Positions 24,699 to 32,349 of a DNA stretch of 64,000 nt are shown piece after piece. Where the stretch lies: positions 4,488,001 through 4,552,000 of the forward strand of contig NZ_CP029193.1 of NCBI RefSeq assembly GCF_008642355.1, given 5' to 3'. Positions within the stretch are counted from its first letter, which is position 1. The number at the start of each line of letters is the position of its first letter. The notes beneath the pieces are model-generated. The model was not told where the DNA came from. It made no database searches and saw nothing but the letters and a program-made list of their open reading frames with translations. The position numbers and the translations under genes were made by a program. Origin of the DNA: Streptomyces venezuelae. Its GTDB lineage: Bacteria > Actinomycetota > Actinomycetes > Streptomycetales > Streptomycetaceae.

Positions 24699-25903
24699 TG
24701 GCACCCACGGACCCGCCGCCCATGGACTCGTCGCTCCCCATGGACTCGTCGCGCCGTATGGACGTCGTGATCGTCGGCGGTCTGCACGCGGTCGCCCGCA
24801 AAGCGGCCGTCGACGAGCTCCTCGCGACCGTCCCCGACAGCGTGGCCCTCCACCACGACCTGTCGACCGCCGTGCACGGCACCGTCGTCCGCACGGTCCG
24901 CGACACCACCGGCGTGCTCTCCACCGGCGACGCGCCCCTCGTCAACGACTGCGCGTGCTGCGCGCTCCGCGAGGACCTGATGCCCGAGCTGGACCGCCTC
25001 GCGGACGCGGGCCTCACCCGGCTCGCGGTCGTCGAGCTGTGGGACTCGGTCGAGCCCAAGGCGATGGCCGAGGTCGTCGCCGCGCACGCCGGGGACGCCC
25101 TCGTCCTCAGCGGCGTCGTCACGGCCGTCGACCCGGCGCTGCTCCTGCCCTGCCTGAGCAACGGCGACGACCTCATGGACGCCGGTCTCGCCGCCGCCCC
25201 GAGCGATCAGCGCACCGTCGCCGACACCTGGGCGCGCCAGCTCGAGTACGCACCCGTGCTCGCCGTGGCGGAGGGCGACGACGCCGACGGCGCCGAGCCG
25301 GACGACGAGGACCGCGCCCTCCTCGCCCAGCTCCACCCCACGGCGCGACAGGTGCCGGTCGGGCGGGGCGAGCTGGCCGCCGCCGCCCTCGCCGGGTTCG
25401 ACGTCGAGGCCGCCGCGGCGGCGCAGCATCCCGCCTGCGCACTGCTGCCGGCCGAGGCGGACGCGTGCGGGGTCGTGACCCTCGTATGGCGCAGGGAGCG
25501 GCCGTTCCATCCGGAGCGGCTGTACGACGCGCTGGAGGACCTGACCTGCGCCGCCGCCCGTAGCCGGGGCCGGTTCTGGCTCGCCGACCACCCGGACACG
25601 CTGCTCGGGTGGGACGCGGCGGGCGGCGCGCTCTGCGTCGAGAGCGCCGGGCCGTGGCTGGCCTCGCTGCCGGACGCCGCGTGGGAGATGGTCCCGCCGG
25701 TGCGCCGCGCGGCCGCCGCCCTCGACTGGCATCCGGAGCACGGCGACCGCTGCAACCACCTGGTGTTCACCTCGCCGGGCCTGGATCGCGACGGACTCGA
25801 ACAGGTCCTGGAGTCCTGCCTGTTGACGGACGAGGAGTACGCCGCCGGGCGCGACGCCTGGAGACACCTGCCCCCCGCCTTCGACACCCTCCTGGAGGTC
25901 TGA
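24698..25903 (+). CDS. COG0523/CobW-like protein with degenerate P-loop
   Basis: A 401-residue relative of the CobW/ZNG1 metal-chaperone GTPases. The CxCC metal motif is kept as [10 protein letters not shown] (Cys85, 87, 88), and the CobW C-terminal domain is present (about 260-390) with its late [12 protein letters not shown] strand. But the Walker A loop, normally GFLGSGKTT, reads [12 protein letters not shown] (27-38), and I find no NKxD guanine motif. Classical GTP hydrolysis is therefore doubtful. Proteins of this subgroup are encoded in Zur-controlled ribosomal cassettes of streptomycetes. A likely role is zinc handling for the exchange of ribosomal proteins. Start overlaps rpmE2 stop by 1 nt. 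Confidence 0.85.
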   Translation: MAPTDPPPMDSSLPMDSSRRMDVVIVGGLHAVARKAAVDELLATVPDSVALHHDLSTAVHGTVVRTVRDTTGVLSTGDAPLVNDCACCALREDLMPELDRLADAGLTRLAVVELWDSVEPKAMAEVVAAHAGDALVLSGVVTAVDPALLLPCLSNGDDLMDAGLAAAPSDQRTVADTWARQLEYAPVLAVAEGDDADGAEPDDEDRALLAQLHPTARQVPVGRGELAAAALAGFDVEAAAAAQHPACALLPAEADACGVVTLVWRRERPFHPERLYDALEDLTCAAARSRGRFWLADHPDTLLGWDAAGGALCVESAGPWLASLPDAAWEMVPPVRRAAAALDWHPEHGDRCNHLVFTSPGLDRDGLEQVLESCLLTDEEYAAGRDAWRHLPPAFDTLLEV

Positions 25904-25905
25904 CC

Positions 25906-26142
25906 TTGTCCCCGCGCAAGCCCCCGCGCCCGCAGAAGCCGAAGCCCAACCCCCTGGACCAGGCCGGGATCACGTACGTCGACTACAAGGACACGGAGCT
26001 GCTCCGCAAGTTCATCTCGGACCGGGGCAAGATCCGCAGCCGCCGGGTGACGCGTGTGACGGCCCAGCAGCAGCGGCGGATCGCCGCGGCGGTCAAGAAC
26101 GCCCGCGAGATGGCGCTCCTGCCGTACGGGTCGCCTCGCTGA
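25906..26142 (+). CDS. rpsR: 30S ribosomal protein S18, zinc-independent paralog
   Basis: A 78-residue bS18 ([40 protein letters not shown], then AREMALLPY). No cysteine is present, matching the C- form. Start is TTG 25906: GGAGG at 25893-25897 is 8 nt upstream, and homology begins with SPRKPP. Last gene of the zinc-cassette operon, two bases after the COG0523 stop, with a long hairpin terminator 20 bp downstream. Confidence 0.95.
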   Translation: MSPRKPPRPQKPKPNPLDQAGITYVDYKDTELLRKFISDRGKIRSRRVTRVTAQQQRRIAAAVKNAREMALLPYGSPR

Positions 26143-26161
26143 CCGGACCTGTTCTCCCCGC

Positions 26162-26204
26162 ACCGGCCTCCTGCCGGCACCTCCGGGTGCCGCAGGGGGC
26201 CGGT
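26162..26204 (+). terminator. long hairpin ending the ribosomal cassette
   Basis: ACCGGCC/GGCCGGT outer arms and GGCACC/GGTGCC inner arms with small mismatches form a stem of about 19 bp and a 4-nt loop. Confidence 0.8.
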
Positions 26205-26252
26205 CTCGTGTCCGAGGGAACAGGAAGGGCGCCGCGTGCGTCTCTTCCTGTG

Positions 26253-26328
26253 CGAGGTACCGACAGGCTTACGAGGTACCGACAGGCCTGCGAGGTTTCG
26301 ACAGGCCGACGAGGTGCCGGCAGGGCTG
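26253..26328 (+). repeat. four 19-bp tandem repeats upstream of the DUF397 gene
   Basis: Units begin CGAGGTACCGACAGGC; copies 1 and 2 (26253, 26272) differ only in the last bases, copies 3 and 4 (26291, 26310) have three to five changes. The period of nearly two helical turns would place bound proteins on one face. Confidence 0.85.
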
Positions 26329-26347
26329 TAATCAGGGGAACACCCGG

Positions 26348-26376
26348 CGTGCACGTGCATCTGCCCATGCATCTGC
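26348..26376 (+). promoter_or_regulatory. 29-nt motif, copy 1 (upstream of DUF397 gene)
   Basis: Begins CGTGCACGTGCATCTGCCC and has an internal GCATCTGC direct repeat and a GCACGTGC palindrome. It matches the reverse complement of 27373-27401 at 28 of 29 positions. It lies 13 bp upstream of a TATGAT -10 box and 82 bp before the DUF397 start. Confidence 0.75.
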
Positions 26377-26458
26377 ATGTGAACACAGCTATGATCCGGG
26401 ACAGTTGACCACTGCATCTAGAGCCACACACGGCACCGCATGACCCGGGGAGCGACCT

Positions 26459-26698
26459 GTGCACCACGCGTTTAACGGCATGGCGGCCACGGAGCTTCAC
26501 GGGGTCGTCTGGCAGAAGAGCAGACACAGCAACTCGCAGGGCTCGTGCGTGGAGTTCGCGAAACTGCCGGGCGGCGACGTCGCCGTGCGCAACTCGCGGT
26601 TCCCGGGCGGCCCGGCGCTCGTCTACACGCGCGCCGAGATCGAGGCGATGCTGCTGGGGATGAAGGACGGGGAGTTCGACCACCTGATAGGCGGCTGA
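26459..26698 (+). CDS. DUF397 small protein
   Basis: A 79-residue DUF397 protein with the family pattern W.KSRHSNSQGSCVEFA (about 19-34), DVAVRNSRFPGGPALVY and a terminal helix. In streptomycetes these small acidic proteins are encoded beside XRE/DUF5753 regulators and ATP-binding proteins (the WhiJ-like sets) and counteract the DNA-binding partner, affecting development. GTG 26459 has GGGGAG 6 nt upstream. It is convergent with the ATP-binding gene across a shared terminator, and its upstream region carries the 29-nt motif. Confidence 0.9.
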   Translation: MHHAFNGMAATELHGVVWQKSRHSNSQGSCVEFAKLPGGDVAVRNSRFPGGPALVYTRAEIEAMLLGMKDGEFDHLIGG

Positions 26699-26717
26699 CT
26701 CGACCCGGACGGGCAGT

Positions 26718-26742
26718 GGCGCCGGCCCTGGCGGCCGGCGCC
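26718..26742. terminator. bidirectional hairpin between convergent genes
   Basis: A 10-bp GGCGCCGGCC/GGCCGGCGCC stem with a 5-nt loop lies between the stops at 26698 and 26761 and can serve both genes. Confidence 0.75.
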
Positions 26743-26760
26743 GTTCGCGCGGTCCCGGGC

Positions 26761-27249
26761 TCAGCCCAGGCTGAACAGCGCCCAGACCACCTTGCCGCGC
26801 AGCGCGCCGGCGAGCGGGTGCCAGCCCCAGCTGTCGCTGAACGAGTCCACGAGGAACAGGCCCCGCCCGGACTCCGCGGAGAAGTCGTCGTCCGTGTCGC
26901 GCGCGACCGGGCTCTCGTCACTGGGGTCGCGCACCGCGCACACGAGCCGCGTCGCCCAGTGCATCAGGTGCAGCCGCACCGGCGGCTCCTGGTGATCGCG
27001 CGGGGTGTCGGCGGGCAGCGCGTGCCGCAGCGCGTTGGTGACGAGTTCGGAGACCACCAGCGCGATGTCGTCGAACCGCTCGTCGAGGTCCCACTGGCCC
27101 AGTGTCTTGCGGGTGAACTGCCGGGCGCTGCCCACTGCTTCGTAGCGGGCGGGGAGGGCGACGGAGGCCGCGTCCGAGACGGCGGAGGGGTCGATCGGAG
27201 GTAGCCCCTGCCTTAACGGCTCGAGCATGGTCGATCCATTCGTCCCCAT
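26761..27249 (-). CDS. anti-sigma-like ATP-binding protein (HATPase, WhiJ-set type)
   Basis: A 162-residue protein made of a single GHKL/HATPase_c_2 domain: N box VVSELVTNALRHAL (about 70-83), a G1-like VRDPSDESP and G2 SGRGLFLVDSFSDSWGW. This is the RsbW/SpoIIAB-like fold without a kinase histidine domain; such proteins accompany XRE-DUF397 pairs in streptomycetes and may act as protein kinases or binders of the partners. ATG 27249 has GGGGAG upstream at good distance, and fits the family length. The reverse copy of the 29-nt motif is 124 bp upstream of its start, in the same relative orientation as at the DUF397 gene. Confidence 0.88.
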   Translation of the reverse strand: MGTNGSTMLEPLRQGLPPIDPSAVSDAASVALPARYEAVGSARQFTRKTLGQWDLDERFDDIALVVSELVTNALRHALPADTPRDHQEPPVRLHLMHWATRLVCAVRDPSDESPVARDTDDDFSAESGRGLFLVDSFSDSWGWHPLAGALRGKVVWALFSLG

Positions 27250-27562
27250 GCGAGGCACTCCCCGGTTTCGCGGTACGTAGCGATGGAGCGGTGGCGCGGT
27301 CGGTCGCCGATGGTGCGGTGGTACGCGGTCGGTACAGCAGTGGCGCGCGGACCATGGTTCCGAATGCGCACAGCAGATGCAAGGGCAGATGCACGTGCAC
27401 GCGCCGGACTTGGTCGATCCCGTGCCACTTCTTGCCCATTTCTTCCCGCGACTTCTTGAGGAGACCTTTCGGACCGTTTCTGTTTCTGTAACCGGACGTG
27501 TACCGCCCGAAGCGTTTAATGGCAGACTGCTGGCTTCCAGTCGATCGGGAGGATTGAGCGAA
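27250..27562. other. 313-bp divergent region between ATP-binding and XRE genes
   Basis: It holds the second copy of the 29-nt motif (27373-27401) and, nearer the XRE gene, a pyrimidine-rich stretch with a TTTCTGTTTCTGT direct repeat (about 27477-27489). I see no convincing -35/-10 pair for either side. The open frames across it lack homology. Confidence 0.6.
27373..27401 (-). promoter_or_regulatory. 29-nt motif, copy 2 (upstream of ATP-binding gene)
   Basis: Reverse complement of the motif at 26348-26376 with one mismatch. Read along the minus strand it precedes the ATP-binding gene; it is also about 160 bp upstream of the XRE gene, so it could control both directions. Confidence 0.75.
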
Positions 27563-28426
27563 GTGACCGCAGGGGAGTCGAGCGGCTCGGTGGTACGGCG
27601 CATCCTGCTGGGCTCGCAGCTGAGGCGGCTCAGGGAATCCCGCGGCATCACCCGCGAAGCGGCCGGGTACTCCATCCGTGCCTCCGAATCGAAGATCAGC
27701 CGCATGGAGTTGGGACGGGTGAGCTTCAAGTCCAGGGATGTCGAGGACCTGCTGACGCTCTACGGCGTCACCGACGACGCCGAGCGCGGCGCGCTGCTCT
27801 CGCTCGCCAAAGAGGCCAACCTCACGGGCTGGTGGCACAGTTACTCGGACGTCCTGCCCGGCTGGTTCCAGACATACATCGGTCTCGAGGGCGCGGCCTC
27901 GCTCATCCGCGTCTACGAAGTCCAGTTCGTGAACGGCCTGTTGCAGACCGAGGCGTACGCGCACGCGGTCGTCGCCCGTGGCATGAAGGGCGCGAGCCGG
28001 GCCGAGATCGACCGCCGCGTCGCCCTGCGCCTCGAACGCCAGAAGCTCCTCACCTCCGAGCACGCGCCCCGCTTCCACTGCGTCCTCGACGAGGCCGCGC
28101 TCCGGCGTCCGTACGGCGACCGCGAGGTGATGCGGGGACAGATCCAGCACCTCATCGAGATCTCCGAGCGCCCCAACGTCACCCTCCAGGTCATGCCGTT
28201 CAGCTTCGGCGGGCACGCCGGTGAGAGCGGCGCCTTCACCATGCTGAGCTTTCCGGAGTCCGACCTCTCGGACGTCGTGTACGTGGAGCAGCTCACCGGC
28301 GCCCTCTACCTCGACAAGGCGGAGGAAGTCGCCCAGTACGAGCGGGTGGTCGCGCAGCTGCAGAAGGACAGCCCCGATCCGGTCGGAAGCCGGGATCTTC
28401 TTCGCGGTCTGCTCCAACTCACCTGA
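27563..28426 (+). CDS. XRE-family regulator with DUF5753 domain
   Basis: A 287-residue DNA-binding regulator: N-terminal helix-turn-helix (about 12-70; LGSQLRRLRESRGITREAA, SESKISRMELGRV) and a C-terminal DUF5753 domain (about 90-280; VPGL-like VNGLLQTEAYAHAVV, RFHCVLDEAALRRP, VTLQVMPFSFGGH). This is the WhiJ/BldB-associated class that pairs with DUF397 proteins to govern differentiation and antibiotic genes. GTG 27563 has GGGAGG 10 nt upstream; the frame is open back to 27377 without homology. It likely recognises the 29-nt motif shared by its two neighbours. Confidence 0.92.
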   Translation: MTAGESSGSVVRRILLGSQLRRLRESRGITREAAGYSIRASESKISRMELGRVSFKSRDVEDLLTLYGVTDDAERGALLSLAKEANLTGWWHSYSDVLPGWFQTYIGLEGAASLIRVYEVQFVNGLLQTEAYAHAVVARGMKGASRAEIDRRVALRLERQKLLTSEHAPRFHCVLDEAALRRPYGDREVMRGQIQHLIEISERPNVTLQVMPFSFGGHAGESGAFTMLSFPESDLSDVVYVEQLTGALYLDKAEEVAQYERVVAQLQKDSPDPVGSRDLLRGLLQLT

Positions 28427-28503
28427 AACATAAGTACTATGACGCGAGATCAGGTGTCTGCTTCCGTTTGCGGCCGTCTGCTGCCGCGGCAAGGGGTCCG
28501 CTC

Positions 28504-29961
28504 ATGTCCTTCTTCACCGACCTGGCTCATCAGTACATCGACGGGGAGTGGAAGGCCGGGTCGGGTTCCTGGGACATCATCGACTTCAATCCGTACGACG
28601 GGGAGAAGCTGGCGTCCATCACGGTCGCCACGGCGGACGAGGTCGACCAGGCCTACCGCGCGGCCGAGCGGGCGCAGCGGGACTGGGCGGAGACGAACCC
28701 CTACGCGCGCCGTGCCGTGTTCGAGCGTGCCCTGCGGATCGTCGAGGACCGCGAGGAGGAGATCGGCGAGGCCATCGTCGCCGAGTTGGGCGGCACCCGC
28801 CTCAAGGCCGCCTTCGAGCTCCACCTCACCAAGGAGTTCCTGCGCGAGGCCATCCATCTCGCCCTGCGCCCCGAGGGCCGCGTCCTGCCGTCCCCGGACG
28901 AGGGCAAGGAGAACCGTCTCTACCGCGTCCCGGTCGGCGTGGTGGGCGTCATCAGCCCCTTCAACTTCCCGTTCCTCCTGTCGATCAAGAGCGTCGCTCC
29001 CGCCCTCGCCCTCGGCAACGCCGTGGTGCTGAAGCCGCACCAGAACGCGCCGGTGCTCGGCGGCAGCCTGGTGGCCAAGGTCTTCGAGGACGCGGGCCTG
29101 CCGGCCGGCCTGCTCAACGTGGTGATCACGGACATAGCCGAGATAGGCGACGCCTTCCTCGAGAACACCGTGCCGAGCGTCATCTCCTTCACCGGCTCGG
29201 ACCGCGTGGGCCGGCACGTCGCGACGGTCTGCGCCTCGCACTTCAAGCGCTCCATCCTGGAGATGGGCGGCAACAGCGCGCTGATCGTCCTGGACGACGC
29301 CGACATCGACTACGCGGTCGACGCGGCGGTCTTCAGCCGCTTCGTGCACCAGGGCCAGGTCTGCATGGCCGCCAACCGCATCCTCGTGGACCGGTCCGTG
29401 CTGGCGGAGTTCACCGAGAAGTTCGTCGCCAAGGTCGCGGGCCTGAAGGTCGGCGACCCGGCCGACCCCGCCACCCACATCGGCCCGCTCATCAACTCCT
29501 CGCAGGCGGACGCCGTCACGGCTGTGGTCGAGCAGGCCGTCGCGGCCGGCGCGAAGGCGCTGCTGCAGGGGCGCACCGACGGCAACCTGGTCGCCCCCTC
29601 GGTCCTCACCGACCTCCCCGAGGACTCCCCGGTCCTCACGCAGGAGATCTTCGGCCCCGTCGCCCTGCTGCTGCCCTTCGACGGCGAGGACGAGGCGGTC
29701 CGCATCGCCAACGACACTCCGTACGGGCTGAGCGGCGCCGTGCACACCGCCGACACCGAGCGCGGCGTACGCATCGCCAAGCGCGTCAGGACCGGCATGA
29801 TCCACGTGAACGACGGCACCGTGCACGATGAGCCGATCGTGCCGTTCGGCGGCGAGAAGAGCAGCGGCCTCGGACGGCTGAACGGTGAGTCGACGGTGGA
29901 CGCGTTCACCACGCAGAAGTGGATCTCGGTGCAGCACGGCAGGTCGCGCTTCCCGTTCTGA
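28504..29961 (+). CDS. NAD(P)-dependent aldehyde dehydrogenase
   Basis: A 485-residue aldehyde dehydrogenase of the benzaldehyde/vanillin dehydrogenase-like branch. Catalytic Glu253 is in LEMGGNS, catalytic Cys287 in HQGQVCMAANR, and the cofactor segments SPFNFPFLLS, KPHQNAP and SFTGSDRVGRH are present. It oxidises an aldehyde to the acid in the cytosol; aromatic substrates fit the subgroup but are not shown. ATG 28504 has AAGGGG upstream and matches the MSFFTDLAHQYIDG family start. A 12-bp hairpin follows the stop. No transcription partner is evident. Confidence 0.92.
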   Translation: MSFFTDLAHQYIDGEWKAGSGSWDIIDFNPYDGEKLASITVATADEVDQAYRAAERAQRDWAETNPYARRAVFERALRIVEDREEEIGEAIVAELGGTRLKAAFELHLTKEFLREAIHLALRPEGRVLPSPDEGKENRLYRVPVGVVGVISPFNFPFLLSIKSVAPALALGNAVVLKPHQNAPVLGGSLVAKVFEDAGLPAGLLNVVITDIAEIGDAFLENTVPSVISFTGSDRVGRHVATVCASHFKRSILEMGGNSALIVLDDADIDYAVDAAVFSRFVHQGQVCMAANRILVDRSVLAEFTEKFVAKVAGLKVGDPADPATHIGPLINSSQADAVTAVVEQAVAAGAKALLQGRTDGNLVAPSVLTDLPEDSPVLTQEIFGPVALLLPFDGEDEAVRIANDTPYGLSGAVHTADTERGVRIAKRVRTGMIHVNDGTVHDEPIVPFGGEKSSGLGRLNGESTVDAFTTQKWISVQHGRSRFPF

Positions 29962-29987
29962 TCCGCCTCAGTCGTCCGTGGGACACC

Positions 29988-30022
29988 GGAGCCTTGCGGA
30001 CAGAACCTGACCGCAAGGCTCC
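29988..30022 (+). terminator. hairpin after the aldehyde dehydrogenase gene
   Basis: A perfect 12-bp stem GGAGCCTTGCGG/CCGCAAGGCTCC with an 11-nt loop begins 26 bp after the stop codon. Confidence 0.85.
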
Positions 30023-30104
30023 GTAACGTCTGGGGTGTCGAGAAGCCCGGCGGATGAGCCGGGTGGAACAGCCCGTGACAGCGGGCGGGAGAGAGGCGGA
30101 CACC

Positions 30105-30656
30105 ATGGTCACCCACGTCAGCGCGGAAGCACACGGCGACGAGCGCGGCGCCCTGATCGCCTTCGTGGAGGCACAGCGCGGCGGCGTCCGCCGCTCGGTC
30201 ATCGGCCTCACCGACGAACAGGCGAAGGCCCGCCCGAGCGCCAGCGAGCTCACCCTCGGCGGCCTCGTGAAGCACGTCGCGGAAGTCGAACTCAACTGGC
30301 TCCGCATGGCGCAGCGGAAGCCCAACGAGAGGGCCCGCACGCAGGAGACATGGGGCGAGGGGTTCCGCCTCGTGGAGGGCGAGACGCTCGCGGAGACACT
30401 GGCGTTCTGGGACGGTGTCGCCCGTGAGACCGAGGCGTTCATCCGCGAGGTGCCGAGCCTCGACGACACCTTCCCGCTGCCCGACGCGCCGTGGTTCCCG
30501 AAGGACGGCGCCGTGTCGATGCGCTGGCTGATGCTGCACCTGGTCGAGGAGATCGGGCGGCACGCGGGCCATGCCGACATCATCCGGGAGTCGCTGGACG
30601 GGAAGACGGCCTTCGAGCTGGTGGCGCTGGAGCGGGGCTACCCTAGTCAAAATTGA
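30105..30656 (+). CDS. DinB-family protein (DUF664)
   Basis: A 183-residue four-helix-bundle protein of the DinB/YfiT-like superfamily. Likely metal-ligand histidines are in GGLVKHVAEVE (about residue 60) and in IGRHAGHAD (about 156-159). Members include mycothiol- or bacillithiol-dependent transferases and many of unknown activity; in an actinomycete a mycothiol-linked detoxification role is plausible but unproved. ATG 30105 has a GAGAGG site. The gene ends inside the palindrome upstream of padR, 34 bp before the padR start. Confidence 0.82.
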   Translation: MVTHVSAEAHGDERGALIAFVEAQRGGVRRSVIGLTDEQAKARPSASELTLGGLVKHVAEVELNWLRMAQRKPNERARTQETWGEGFRLVEGETLAETLAFWDGVARETEAFIREVPSLDDTFPLPDAPWFPKDGAVSMRWLMLHLVEEIGRHAGHADIIRESLDGKTAFELVALERGYPSQN

Positions 30657-30659
30657 TGA
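30644..30659. promoter_or_regulatory. PadR-type palindrome upstream of padR gene (imperfect)
   Basis: TAGTCAA and TTGATGA arms around AA, overlapping the DinB stop and 31 bp before the padR start. It matches the better palindromes at 31330 and 31376, suggesting autoregulation. Confidence 0.6.
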
Positions 30660-30690
30660 CCCGGGGGGGCCGAATGGAAGGGCGCGGTAC

Positions 30691-31332
30691 ATGTCAGCGA
30701 TCCGGCTCCTTGTCCTGGGGGCCGTGCGTCAGCACGGCCGCGCCCACGGCTACCAGGTGCGCAACGACCTGGAGTACTGGGGCGCCCACGAGTGGTCCAA
30801 CGCCAAGCCGGGCTCGATCTACCACGCCCTGAAGCAGCTGGCGAAGCAGGGCATGCTGCGCGCGCACGAGGTCGCCCCCTCCACGGCAGGCGGCCCGCCC
30901 CGCACGGAGTACGAGATCACGGAGCAGGGCACGGAGGAATTCCTCACCCTGCTCCGTGAGTCCCTGACGATGTACGACCAGCGGCCGGACATCCTCACGG
31001 CCGCGCTCGGCTTCATGGTGGACCTGCCGCGCGAGGAGGCCGTCGCTCTCCTCAAGGAGCGGGTGCGGCGCATGGAGGAGTGGCGGGCCTCCGTCACCGA
31101 GTACTACACACCCGCGGAGGGCCCCGGGCAGCTGGGGCACATCGGCGAGATCATGAACTACTGGGTGCACTCGGCCGACACGGGCGCCGAGTGGACCAAG
31201 AGTCTCATCGCCCGCATCGAGGGCGGCGCGTACACCTTCGCGGGCGAGGGCGAACCCTTCGTGGCCGTGCTCGCGGACGGACAGGAGAACCCGTACGCGA
31301 CGGGGGACCGGACCTCCCCGGAGAACAGCTAA
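30691..31332 (+). CDS. PadR-family transcriptional repressor
   Basis: A 213-residue PadR regulator. The winged helix covers about residues 5-80 (RLLVLGAVRQHGRAHGYQVR, GSIYHALKQLAKQGML, RTEYEITEQG) and a helical dimerisation domain follows (about 95-190). The gene stops 81 bp before a DrrAB-type exporter, and palindromes TAGTCAA-N2-TTGACTA lie before both units. By analogy with LmrR/PadR systems it should repress the exporter and itself, and release DNA when a transported drug or a ligand binds. ATG 30691 follows GGAAGG; TACCCT at 30639-30644 may be the -10 element. Confidence 0.92.
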   Translation: MSAIRLLVLGAVRQHGRAHGYQVRNDLEYWGAHEWSNAKPGSIYHALKQLAKQGMLRAHEVAPSTAGGPPRTEYEITEQGTEEFLTLLRESLTMYDQRPDILTAALGFMVDLPREEAVALLKERVRRMEEWRASVTEYYTPAEGPGQLGHIGEIMNYWVHSADTGAEWTKSLIARIEGGAYTFAGEGEPFVAVLADGQENPYATGDRTSPENS

Positions 31333-31391
31333 TCAAGTTTGACGAATGAGCGGGTCTCGGTTACCTTCGCACTTCTAGTCAAGTTTGACTA
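31330..31391 (+). promoter_or_regulatory. exporter promoter with two PadR-type palindromes
   Basis: Box 1 (31330-31345, TAATCAAGTTTGACGA) overlaps a TTGACG -35 (31339-31344); a TACCTT -10 follows after 17 bp (31362-31367). Box 2 (31376-31391, TAGTCAAGTTTGACTA, perfect 7-2-7 palindrome) covers the start-site region. Binding at both would block RNA polymerase. Confidence 0.75.
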
Positions 31392-31413
31392 CAAGATCGT
31401 CGAGGGGGGCCGG

Positions 31414-32349
31414 ATGACGGACGCGATCGTCGTCGAGGGCGCACACAAGACGTACGGGCGGAAGAAGGCACTGAACGGCCTCGACCTGCGGGTCGAGCGC
31501 GGCACCGTGCACGGGGTGCTCGGACCGAACGGCGCGGGCAAGACCACGGCGGTGCGGATGCTCGCGACCCTGCTGCGGCCCGACGCGGGGCGCGTGGAGG
31601 TCGCGGGCCACGACGCGCGGCGCAGCCCCGACGAAGTGCGCAGGCGCATCGGGCTGCTCGGCCAGCACGCGGCGGTCGACGAGGAGCTGAGCGGCCGGCA
31701 GAACCTGGACATGTTCGCCAGGCTCCACCACATCGGCGCCCGCCACGCGCGCGTGCGGGCCGACGAGCTCCTGGAGAGGTTCGGTCTCGCGGACACCGGA
31801 CGCAAGGCCGTCAAGCAGTACAGCGGCGGGATGCGGCGCCGCCTGGACCTCGCGGCGTCCCTCGTCACCGACCCCGAGGTGCTCTTCCTCGACGAGCCCA
31901 CCACGGGCCTCGATCCGCGCGGTCGCGCGGAGGTGTGGGACTCGGTGCGCTCACTGGTCGGCGGCGGCACGACCGTGCTCCTGACGACGCAGTACCTGGA
32001 GGAGGCGGATCAGCTGGCCGACCGCATGTCGGTGATCGACGAGGGGCACGTCGTCGCGGAGGGCACGGCGGACGCCCTGAAGGCGAAGCTGGGCGGCGAC
32101 CGCATCGACGTCGTGGTCCGGGACGCGGCCCAACTGGCCCGTGCGGCCGCTGTGCTGCCTCCCGGAGCCACGGTGGACCCGGACCGCAGAATGGCCTCCG
32201 CGCCCGTCACGGACCGCATGGAGGCCCTCACAGCCGTCGTGCGGGGCCTGCGGGACGCCGGCATCGACGCGGAGGACGTGGCGCTGCGCAGGCCCACGCT
32301 GGACGAGGTCTTCCTGAGCCTGACGGAACGTACGAAGGAGCCCGTGTGA
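31414..32349 (+). CDS. DrrA-type ABC transporter ATPase
   Basis: A 311-residue ATP-binding subunit of the daunorubicin-resistance (DrrA) class: Walker [12 protein letters not shown] (about 40-50), Q-loop [14 protein letters not shown], signature [15 protein letters not shown], Walker [14 protein letters not shown], and H-loop [10 protein letters not shown], then the DrrA-specific C-terminal domain ending [12 protein letters not shown]. With the permease it should export a drug or similar hydrophobic compound. ATG 31414 follows GAGGGGGG. The permease start overlaps its stop by 4 nt. Control by the upstream PadR is likely. Confidence 0.93.
   Translation: MTDAIVVEGAHKTYGRKKALNGLDLRVERGTVHGVLGPNGAGKTTAVRMLATLLRPDAGRVEVAGHDARRSPDEVRRRIGLLGQHAAVDEELSGRQNLDMFARLHHIGARHARVRADELLERFGLADTGRKAVKQYSGGMRRRLDLAASLVTDPEVLFLDEPTTGLDPRGRAEVWDSVRSLVGGGTTVLLTTQYLEEADQLADRMSVIDEGHVVAEGTADALKAKLGGDRIDVVVRDAAQLARAAAVLPPGATVDPDRRMASAPVTDRMEALTAVVRGLRDAGIDAEDVALRRPTLDEVFLSLTERTKEPV

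Larger units (their letters stand above)
26143..26458. other. 316-bp intergenic region: terminator, 19-bp repeats, shared regulatory motif, -10 box
   Basis: From left to right it holds the rpsR terminator (26162-26204), four 19-bp tandem repeats (26253-26328), a 29-nt motif also found in reverse at 27373-27401 (here 26348-26376), and a TATGAT -10 element (26390-26395). Together they look like a regulated promoter for the DUF397 gene. Confidence 0.7.

Noticed and set aside
26253..26328. Possible small CRISPR array.
   Set aside because: The four 19-bp units have no spacers and no cas genes are present.
26468..27524. GCGTTTAAYGGCA at 26468 and 27512.
   Set aside because: 12 of 13 bases match, but one copy lies inside the DUF397 coding region; chance is likely.
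27377..27562. N-terminal extension of the XRE regulator from 27377.
   Set aside because: It overlaps the shared 29-nt motif, has no homology, and a good ribosome site precedes GTG 27563.
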